12,085 nucleotides of DNA, taken from contig JAZDOK010000039.1 in the NCBI GenBank assembly GCA_043798715.1, positions 1 through 12,085 of the forward strand, in the 5' to 3' direction. The stretch's first letter is position 1. The number at the start of each line of letters is the position of its first letter. The stretch is from JAZDOK01 sp043798715 (lineage in GTDB: Bacteria; Vulcanimicrobiota; JAZDOK01). The notes beneath the pieces were generated by a model, which saw nothing but the letters and a program-made list of their open reading frames with translations, had not been told where the DNA came from and ran no database searches. The position numbers and the translations under genes were made by a program. Of the stretch, positions 7,011 through 12,085 are shown one piece after another.

Positions 7011-8915
7011 GTGGCCACTAAATCAAAATCGCAAAAATCTCCTGTGAAGGATGATTTAAAAGATAATTCCGGACGGGTTAAAAGCCTGAAAAGGCCGGCT
7101 GATTTCTCCGAGAGCACCATTGAGTCTTCCGCCGCCATTGATGAGGCCCTCTCTCTGGCCAGCCAGGCGATCTCCAATTCCCAGGACGCCCTCAAGCTGG
7201 CTGACGGCAACCTCGCCCACATGGAGATGCTCGAAGATAAAATCACCCAACTTTTTGAAAAACTTGAAAAAACTTCTTCTTCCATCACCCGAAGCACGGG
7301 CATGGATGATAAAATCAAGAAACTTGAAAAAAAGGTGGAGTCCGAGCTCAAGGAATTCAACTCCACCTTCAGCGGCCTGGCCCGCGATGTAAAGAAGCTG
7401 GAGGGAACTTCCCCCGATGTAAAGCACCTGCCTGAGAAAATCAAAGGCATGCTCTCGAAACTGGAGAGGCAGATGTGCTCCGCCCAGGAGGAGATGAGCG
7501 CCAGCTTAAACGAGCGGGGGCGGCTTTTTGAAGAATCCCTGACGAAAATCCATGAAGATATGGAGAGGCTGAAGACCGGCTATAACGCCCTCAGCAACGT
7601 GGACGAAACGCTCCAGACAATAAACCGGATCACCGGCGAGGTCAAGGAATGCGCGGTCCTCTCCGAAGAGAGCGCCGAACGGGCCCGGATGTCCCTCAAG
7701 ATCGTGGATAACCTGGAGGAAAAAGTCGCCCAAATTACCGGGGCGGTCGGTGGTCTCTCGGATGCGCCGGGCACCGTGGAGGTTATCCCCGACGTGAGCG
7801 AGATTAAATTCGATCTGGATGACCTCCTTCAGGTTATGCTGAAACACGAAGCCTCGGACCTGCACATCAAGGCCGGAGCACCACCCACCGTACGTCTCGA
7901 CGGCGAACTCCTCCCGGTAGGCAACCAGGTGCTCACCGAAAAAGACTGCAGCCGCCTCATCCTTCCCATCCTGACGCCTCTTCAGCGGAAAAGCCTGGCC
8001 CAGATCCGGGAAGTTGATCTGGCCCATACGACTCAGAACGGCCGCTTCAGGGTGAACGCCTTTCTTCAGAAGGGGACCGTCAGCGCCGCCTTCCGGCTTC
8101 TTAAGCTGCAGATTCCCTCGATGGAGGAGATCAACCTGCCGCCACAGCTTAAGAAGCTGGTCACCCTCAACCATGGGCTCATCCTGGTTACGGGACCGGC
8201 CGGATCCGGCAAATCCACAACACTGGCGGCCATTATTGATCACATCAACACCCACCGGAAGCTGCATATCGTGACGATTGAAGACCCGATTGAATTCATG
8301 CACACCGACAAGCTGAGCCTGGTGACTCAACGCGAAATCGGGCTTGACACCTCCTCCTTCACAGAGGCTCTGAAACAGGCTCTCCGTCAGGATCCCAACG
8401 TCATCCTCATAGGAGAAATGCGCGATCCCGAGACGATCATGACCGCGGTCATCGCAGCCGAGACGGGCCATCTGGTCCTTTCCACTCTGCACACTCCGAA
8501 TACCATTCAGGCGGTGGACCGGATCATCGACGTCTTCTCCGGCGATCAGCAGAAGCAGTTCCGCTTCCTCCTCGCCAATAACCTTCGGGGGGTCATTTCC
8601 CAGCGTCTCCTCAACAGGAAGGATGAAGCCGGAAGGATCCCGGCCGTCGAGGTGATGATGGTCACCCCGACCATCGCCAGCCTGATCCTTGAAGGAAAGA
8701 CCAACGACATCTATCCGCACATGGTGCAGGGCGCCTCCGAGGGAATGCAGACATTCACGGCCTCCCTGACCAGTCTCTTTGAAGCGGGCCTCATCACGAA
8801 GGAGGAAGCCCTCTACCACGCAGAGCAGCCGACTGAATTCAGGCTGGGCATCGAGGGACATACCACCGGTGCGACTGCGACCATTCAGGATGAAAGCCTG
8901 ATGAGCTGGTTGTAG
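7011..8915 (+). CDS. PilT/PilU-like type IV pilus ATPase with long coiled-coil N-terminal extension
   Basis: The product is 634 residues from GTG 7011 (646 from ATG 6975), whereas PilT and PilU are normally about 345-385. The C-terminal part (from about 267, LDDLLQVMLKHEASDLHIKAG) is a full secretion-superfamily hexameric ATPase: Walker A GPAGSGKST (395-403), Asp box VTIEDPIEF (421-429), Walker B NVILIGEMRD (463-472) and His box TGHLVLSTLHTPNT (485-498). Such ATPases depolymerise type IV pili at the inner-membrane base. The first 265 residues are polar, Lys/Glu/Ser-rich and heptad-like (KITQLFEKLEK, KIKKLEKKVESELKEF), predicting coiled coil with no membrane segment. The PilT signature AIRNLIRE appears as TIASLILE (554-561), and the C-terminal text is closer to PilU as I recall it. 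YggS follows after 12 bases. Retraction ATPase is the best guess; a role outside pili is possible. Confidence 0.85.
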   Translation: MATKSKSQKSPVKDDLKDNSGRVKSLKRPADFSESTIESSAAIDEALSLASQAISNSQDALKLADGNLAHMEMLEDKITQLFEKLEKTSSSITRSTGMDDKIKKLEKKVESELKEFNSTFSGLARDVKKLEGTSPDVKHLPEKIKGMLSKLERQMCSAQEEMSASLNERGRLFEESLTKIHEDMERLKTGYNALSNVDETLQTINRITGEVKECAVLSEESAERARMSLKIVDNLEEKVAQITGAVGGLSDAPGTVEVIPDVSEIKFDLDDLLQVMLKHEASDLHIKAGAPPTVRLDGELLPVGNQVLTEKDCSRLILPILTPLQRKSLAQIREVDLAHTTQNGRFRVNAFLQKGTVSAAFRLLKLQIPSMEEINLPPQLKKLVTLNHGLILVTGPAGSGKSTTLAAIIDHINTHRKLHIVTIEDPIEFMHTDKLSLVTQREIGLDTSSFTEALKQALRQDPNVILIGEMRDPETIMTAVIAAETGHLVLSTLHTPNTIQAVDRIIDVFSGDQQKQFRFLLANNLRGVISQRLLNRKDEAGRIPAVEVMMVTPTIASLILEGKTNDIYPHMVQGASEGMQTFTASLTSLFEAGLITKEEALYHAEQPTEFRLGIEGHTTGATATIQDESLMSWL

Positions 8916-8927
8916 TGTTGTGAAATC

Positions 8928-9617
8928 TTGAGCGGTATACCCGAAAATATTATGAAGATACGCGATCGGATCGAGCAAGCCGCCCGCCTTTCGGGGAGGC
9001 CGGCCGGGAACATCCTTCTGGTCGCGGTCACCAAGGGGGTGGAGCCCTCAAAGATAGAGGAGGCATACAGAGCCGGTCTGCGAGACTTCGGCGAGAACTA
9101 CCTGGTGGAGGCGCGCACAAAAATGGCTCTCCTCCCCCGCGACATCCGGTGGCATTTCATCGGACACCTCCAGAAAAACAAGGCCCGCTCCGCGGCTCCC
9201 TTGTTCGAAACGATTCAGAGCGTGGACGATCCGGCCCTGGCCGGAAAGCTGAGCGCAACGGCCCTCACGAACGGCAAGAAAATTCGTATTTTCCTCGAAG
9301 TGAACATAGGCAACGAGGAGACAAAACACGGGATCCGCCCTGAAGGACTTCTCGACTTGGTGAAAAACCTGGAGACATGCCCGGGGCTGGAGACGGCCGG
9401 CCTCATGGCCATTCCCCCCTGGGGAAGCAACCCGGAGGACAGCCGCCCCTACTTCAGGAAGCTGAAAGGCCTGCTGGATCTGATTAAGAAACAGGGCTTT
9501 CCTTCCTGGAAAGGCTCCCTCCTCTCCATGGGCATGACGGATGATTTTGAGGTGGCCATCCAGGAAGGGGCGGACATCGTCAGAATAGGAAGAGGTATAT
9601 TCGGTCCCCGAGGATAG
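8928..9617 (+). CDS. yggS: YggS/PLPBP family pyridoxal phosphate homeostasis protein
   Basis: The 229-residue product matches the cytoplasmic YggS/PROSC family, single-domain TIM-barrel proteins that bind pyridoxal 5'-phosphate and buffer vitamin B6 and amino-acid pools without a known enzymatic reaction. The PLP-binding lysine is Lys36 in LLVAVTK, the same number as in E. coli YggS. Other family stretches are DFGENYLVEA (52-61), WHFIGHLQKNK (74-84), the GLMAIPP strand, and near the C-terminus LSMGMTDDFEVAI plus VRIGRGIFG, which bind the phosphate. The TTG start (8928) fits the usual MS-x-I-xENI opening; it has no clear Shine-Dalgarno and lies 12 bases after the ATPase stop, so translation may be coupled. 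ATG at 8952 is an alternative. yggS next to pilT is known in Pseudomonas, and next to sepF in Gram-positive division clusters. Confidence 0.95.
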   Translation: MSGIPENIMKIRDRIEQAARLSGRPAGNILLVAVTKGVEPSKIEEAYRAGLRDFGENYLVEARTKMALLPRDIRWHFIGHLQKNKARSAAPLFETIQSVDDPALAGKLSATALTNGKKIRIFLEVNIGNEETKHGIRPEGLLDLVKNLETCPGLETAGLMAIPPWGSNPEDSRPYFRKLKGLLDLIKKQGFPSWKGSLLSMGMTDDFEVAIQEGADIVRIGRGIFGPRG

Positions 9618-9631
9618 AAAGGAGCTTTTTC

Positions 9632-10069
9632 ATGCCTGGTTTGATCGAGCGTATGAAGAGATTTTTCACACTCACGGACGACGTTTATGATCAGGAAAAC
9701 GAGCCCCCTCTGGATGAAGAGGAGGAAAGCGCCCAGAAGAAGGGAGGCAGGCACAAGGCCACGCTGATCAGCCTACCCTCCCCCAAGAAACAGGAAATCG
9801 TGGTCCTGGAGCCGCTCAGCCTGGACGAGGCCCGTCAGGTCGCAGATCAGTTGAAATCGAGGAAGTCCATAATCGTCAATGTCAAAAAAGCCGACAAGGA
9901 GATGGCCCGGCGGATCATAGATTTTCTGAGCGGCATCTGCTATGCCCTGGACGGTCACGTGCAGTTAATCGCCGAGACCATCTTTGTCTTTGCTCCCTCA
10001 AACGTGGGCATCGTCATGGGACCCAGAAAAAATAACGCCAGGCTTGAAGACTACGAAGAGCAGTCCTGA
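9632..10069 (+). CDS. sepF: SepF family cell division protein
   Basis: This 145-residue protein has the SepF plan. A short amphipathic N-terminal helix (LIERMKRFFTL, about 4-14) should bind the membrane; an acidic linker (about 15-35, DEEEES) follows; the globular SepF domain spans about 54-128. Within it, the VVLEPLSLDEARQVADQLK start, the IIVNVKKADKEMARRIIDFLSG core and the Gly-rich YALDGHVQLIAETIFVFAP end are typical. In other bacteria SepF polymerises, binds the FtsZ tail and anchors the Z ring to the membrane, overlapping in role with FtsA. A strong AAAGGAG (9618-9624) precedes the ATG at 7 bases, 14 bases after yggS. A stem (CCCTC/GAGGG, 10075-10087) lies in the spacer before divIVA but has no T-run. 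SepF alongside an outer-membrane efflux system is evidence for a diderm that is not a standard proteobacterium. Confidence 0.93.
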   Translation: MPGLIERMKRFFTLTDDVYDQENEPPLDEEEESAQKKGGRHKATLISLPSPKKQEIVVLEPLSLDEARQVADQLKSRKSIIVNVKKADKEMARRIIDFLSGICYALDGHVQLIAETIFVFAPSNVGIVMGPRKNNARLEDYEEQS

Positions 10070-10121
10070 TTAGTCCCTCTCGGAGGGTACGAAGGACCAT
10101 TTATCAGTCAGGGGGATAGCT

Positions 10122-10712
10122 ATGAAAATTACTCCGGTAGAAATACTGCACCAGAAATTCAACCGTTCCTTCCGCGGTTACAACGAAGAAGAAGTAGATG
10201 TCTTCATGGAACGCGTCCATGCCGGCTATGAGGAACTTTATCGTGAAAACAGCGAACTTCGGGAAAAGATGGAACACCTGACCGCCCAGATCAAGAGCTA
10301 TCAGGACATCGAGGAGAGCCTTAAAAACACAATGCTCATGGCCCAGAAAAACGCCGAGGAGCTTTTGACCAACAAGCAGAGGGAAGCCGATTTGATTATG
10401 AAGAACGCTGCTTTCGAGTCCGAAAAAATCATTGCCGGCGCCCATTCCAGCACCAGGGAGCATCAGGAGGAATTCGCCCGCCTCAAGAACCAGAAGGAGC
10501 TTTTCCTGATGGAATATAAGATGCTGCTTAAATCCCACCTGGCCTTCATCGAGGAAGGCAAGTTCCCCCCTCCCCCGCGATCGGCGGAAGCTGCTGAAAA
10601 ATCAAGCGGGAATGCGGTTGAAGCAGGAGAAAGCCTCCCTATGTCAATGTCCAGGGAAAATGTCACCCAAATTGTTCTAGGAAAATGTCACCCCCCTGAG
10701 TTTGATTTATGA
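10122..10712 (+). CDS. divIVA: DivIVA-domain protein, 3' end replaced by insertion sequence
   Basis: The reading frame is 196 codons. The N-terminal DivIVA domain is intact: MKITPVEILHQKFNRSFRGY has Phe17-Arg18 at the same positions as the membrane-inserting pair of B. subtilis DivIVA, followed by EEEVDVFMERV. A long coiled coil runs to about residue 145 (KNQKELFLMEYKMLLKSHLAFIEEGKF), then a Pro/Ala/Ser-rich tail. DivIVA proteins bind curved membrane and organise poles or septa. From about residue 174 the codons (MSMSRENVTQ onward) lie inside the insertion sequence, so roughly 173 residues are native and 23 are IS-encoded. The conserved parts survive, so the chimera could still work; how much native C-terminus was lost is not visible. 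AGGGGGA (10110-10116) precedes the ATG. Its last bases overlap the convergent transposase stop. Confidence 0.9.
   Translation: MKITPVEILHQKFNRSFRGYNEEEVDVFMERVHAGYEELYRENSELREKMEHLTAQIKSYQDIEESLKNTMLMAQKNAEELLTNKQREADLIMKNAAFESEKIIAGAHSSTREHQEEFARLKNQKELFLMEYKMLLKSHLAFIEEGKFPPPPRSAEAAEKSSGNAVEAGESLPMSMSRENVTQIVLGKCHPPEFDL
10642..10693 (+). repeat. IS left end: two tandem 25-27 bp repeats
   Basis: Two direct copies lie at 10642-10668 and 10669-10693. Both end in GGAAAATGTCACCC or GGGAAAATGTCACCC, and both carry a TGT(T/C)C block upstream. They are inverted relative to the two copies at the right end and are likely transposase binding sites. Confidence 0.75.
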
Positions 10713-12032
10713 CAGAGCTGATGTCAGTTGTGGAATTTGTTCTCTCTTTTTGGGATTAATTTGTGTTCGTCTCCACGGATGGTCTGCTGCCGGTTTGTGA
10801 GCTTTCCTGGGCGTTAGCTGAAAGCCATATGTTGCCAGTTTTTCCGACTGCTTCACTTCAAGACTCTGTAAGTCATAGATTTTGTCGTGATAGGATGCTT
10901 GAACTGTTCCATCGCGGTGGAGGAGGAGAGTAATCTGGGCCTTCGGAACGAGCGGGACGACGGTTTTCGAAGTGTCCACCATTTGGTAAGTCCTTCCCTC
11001 ATAACTGATTGTTGAGCCATTCGATGCCTGTCTTTTTTCATGTCGGCAAAGAATTTGCATCAGGACTTTTTTGGCTGGTGCCTTTCTAAAAGCCGTCTCC
11101 AACTCTTGCGGCGCGACAGAAAACTGCTTGTTGTGCTTCTCCACATAGTCAGGCAAGAAAGTGTTGGCTTCTTCCAGAGTCTTAACGCCTGCCAGGCGCA
11201 TTTCTATGACTAGCCGGTCCTGAAAAGTGCCCCAGAGACGCTCAATCCTGCCTTTGGCCTGGGGACTCAAGGCCTTGCAATGGGATATGCCAAGTTCCTC
11301 CAAAGCTCGGCCCACCTGTGTCAGGGGCACGGTCTTTCCCGCCAACTCATCCTCGATGGAAAGTCTCCCTGATTTCGGCGAGACGAAGATCGTATGACGG
11401 TCGGAATAGATGGCCAGTGGTAGACCGTATCGTGCTGCCATCTGCTCTAGGACAGTAAAATATCCATCCGAGTCCTCTTCCTGGCGGAAGGTGGCTCCCA
11501 GCACTTTGCTGGAGGCATCATCAATAATTGCCACAAGGCACATGCTCCTTCCGCGCCCTTCCAACCAATCATGCGGGCTCCCGTCCACCTGGACCAGAAT
11601 CCCAGACTGGGCCTTTCGGGGACGGGAAGGATGCCGCTTGGCCCTCCGGTGCTTTCTGGAACTAAAGATTCCCGCCGCTCTCCGTATTCTTCTGACTGAT
11701 GAGCGGCTGAGCACGATGCCTTCCCGTTCCTCCAGTAGATCCCGAAAATGAGAGTCGTTCACTCCCTCATATTCCGGCAAAAGCGCTTGTTTGACGACTT
11801 CCTCCCGAACCTTCTCTTTGAGCGTATTCGCGGGCTTTCGCCCTCGATTCCCGTGGATAAACGCCTCCGATTGTTCCTGTTTCACTCCTTTCTTCAGGCG
11901 TTTCACCTGGCGCTCACTGAGACTCAGTAACCTTGCCGCCTCGCCAACCGTCAAATATCCCTCCTCTGCTTTTGAAATAACCTCGTACCTCCGAATCTCT
12001 CTCCTGGACATGGTCACCATTCTTTCTCTCAT
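10707..12032 (-). CDS. DDE transposase, IS1202/ISNCY-like, integrase-core type
   Basis: The 441-residue transposase has an N-terminal helix-turn-helix (about 27-48, LTVGEAARLLSLSERQVKRL), the linker HGNRGRKPAN (60-69), a second DNA-binding segment (about 90-120) and an RNase H-like integrase core. The proposed catalytic triad is Asp150 (ILVQVDGSPHDWLEGR), Asp211 (IYSDRHTIF) and Glu264 (QAKGRIERLWGTFQ). The C-terminal region carries a small beta domain (YEGRTYQMV). Cutting and joining of the element's ends is the expected role. The start is ambiguous among ATG 12032, 12020 and 12011 (residues 1, 5 and 8), because the first overlaps the terminal repeat and a hairpin; the family usually begins close to MSRRE. 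No frameshift or internal stop is present, so it is probably active or recently so. The stop at 10707 overlaps the chimeric DivIVA end on the other strand. Confidence 0.92.
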   Translation of the reverse strand: MRERMVTMSRREIRRYEVISKAEEGYLTVGEAARLLSLSERQVKRLKKGVKQEQSEAFIHGNRGRKPANTLKEKVREEVVKQALLPEYEGVNDSHFRDLLEEREGIVLSRSSVRRIRRAAGIFSSRKHRRAKRHPSRPRKAQSGILVQVDGSPHDWLEGRGRSMCLVAIIDDASSKVLGATFRQEEDSDGYFTVLEQMAARYGLPLAIYSDRHTIFVSPKSGRLSIEDELAGKTVPLTQVGRALEELGISHCKALSPQAKGRIERLWGTFQDRLVIEMRLAGVKTLEEANTFLPDYVEKHNKQFSVAPQELETAFRKAPAKKVLMQILCRHEKRQASNGSTISYEGRTYQMVDTSKTVVPLVPKAQITLLLHRDGTVQASYHDKIYDLQSLEVKQSEKLATYGFQLTPRKAHKPAADHPWRRTQINPKKREQIPQLTSALS

Positions 12033-12038
12033 GGTGAC
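12013..12038. promoter_or_regulatory. Perfect 8-bp inverted repeat over transposase start codons
   Basis: GTCACCAT (12013-12020) and ATGGTGAC (12031-12038) are exact complements around a 10-base loop. The stem covers the first two candidate transposase start codons, and the GGTGAC arm is part of the inner terminal repeat. It could be a transposase operator or an mRNA hairpin that limits translation; both are inference. Confidence 0.6.
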
Positions 12039-12085
12039 ATTTTCGCAGAACAGTTACAGGGTGACAATATCACAGAACAATAACA
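12032..12085 (-). repeat. IS right end: two tandem 27 bp repeats
   Basis: Read on the minus strand, copies run 12085-12059 and 12058-12032. Each begins TGT, has TGTTCTG in the middle and ends TGTCACC. They mirror the left-end pair. The outer copy ends exactly at the window edge, and the inner copy's last base is the A of the first transposase ATG. Confidence 0.75.

Larger units (their letters stand above)
10642..12085. mobile_element. Insertion sequence, IS1202/ISNCY-like, inserted in divIVA
   Basis: A single DDE transposase gene is bounded by matching inverted ends. The left end (from 10642, TGTCAATG) and the complement of the right end (from 12085, TGTTATTG) align over about 55 bases. Both contain TGTCACCC, a TGTTCT block and a second AAAATGTCACC. 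That gives a length near 1,444 bp if 10642 and 12085 are the outer bases. The left boundary falls within the DivIVA reading frame. The right flank is outside the window, so target duplication cannot be examined. The group assignment rests on the transposase text and is from memory of that family. The element looks complete, with an uninterrupted transposase. Confidence 0.85.

Noticed and set aside
7506..8978. 490-codon minus-strand open frame opposite the PilT-like gene
   Set aside because: It lies antisense to a gene with all catalytic motifs and has no recognisable domain or ribosome site; a GC-rich shadow.
10075..10087. CCCTC/GAGGG hairpin between sepF and divIVA as terminator or attenuator
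   Set aside because: Only a 5-bp stem with a 3-base loop and no T tract; can arise by chance in GC-rich DNA.
10561..10640. Possible dif-like or attachment site next to the IS left end
   Set aside because: The sequence is ordinary DivIVA coding DNA with no XerC/XerD-like palindromic arms, and the right flank is not visible for comparison.

Overview
The window looks like chromosomal DNA from a GC-rich, diderm (outer-membrane) bacterium outside the well-studied Proteobacteria. A TolC-type outer-membrane channel with its adaptor and ABC transporter shows two membranes. SepF and DivIVA, division and polarity proteins best known from Firmicutes, Actinobacteria and Cyanobacteria, show that division does not follow the E. 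coli plan. A PilT/PilU-type ATPase suggests type IV pili. I cannot name the phylum from the sequence alone. No tRNA, rRNA or CRISPR array was recognised.

Layout. (1) 1-2010, minus strand: the first 670 codons of a multi-pass membrane protein with an internal spermidine-synthase-like methyltransferase fold; the gene runs off the left edge. (2) 2011-2146: divergent intergenic spacer. (3) 2147-6878, plus strand: a compact four-gene tripartite efflux operon, in the order TolC-like channel, periplasmic adaptor, MacB-type ATPase and MacB-type permease. The ATPase and permease are separate polypeptides. (4) 7011-10712, plus strand: a second gene run with a PilT/PilU-like ATPase carrying a roughly 265-residue coiled-coil N-terminal extension, then YggS (PLP homeostasis), SepF and DivIVA. 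pilT beside yggS, and yggS beside sepF/divIVA, are both familiar arrangements elsewhere; here they are joined, without proC or yggT. (5) 10642-12085: an insertion sequence of about 1.44 kb with a DDE transposase resembling the IS1202 (ISNCY) group. It lies inside the 3' part of divIVA, so the last 23 or so codons of the DivIVA reading frame are IS sequence.

The genes form three functional blocks. The efflux operon would export substrates from inner membrane or periplasm through the outer membrane. The pilT-yggS-sepF-divIVA block links pilus ATPase, cofactor housekeeping and division/polarity functions. The IS is a later insertion, and its outer end coincides with the right edge of the window, which suggests an assembly break at a repeated element.

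The most notable points are the coiled-coil PilT fusion next to division genes, the DivIVA-IS chimera, and the IS ends, each with two tandem 25-27 bp repeats, one of which merges into a hairpin over the transposase start. I did not find a convincing wholly new multi-gene system.
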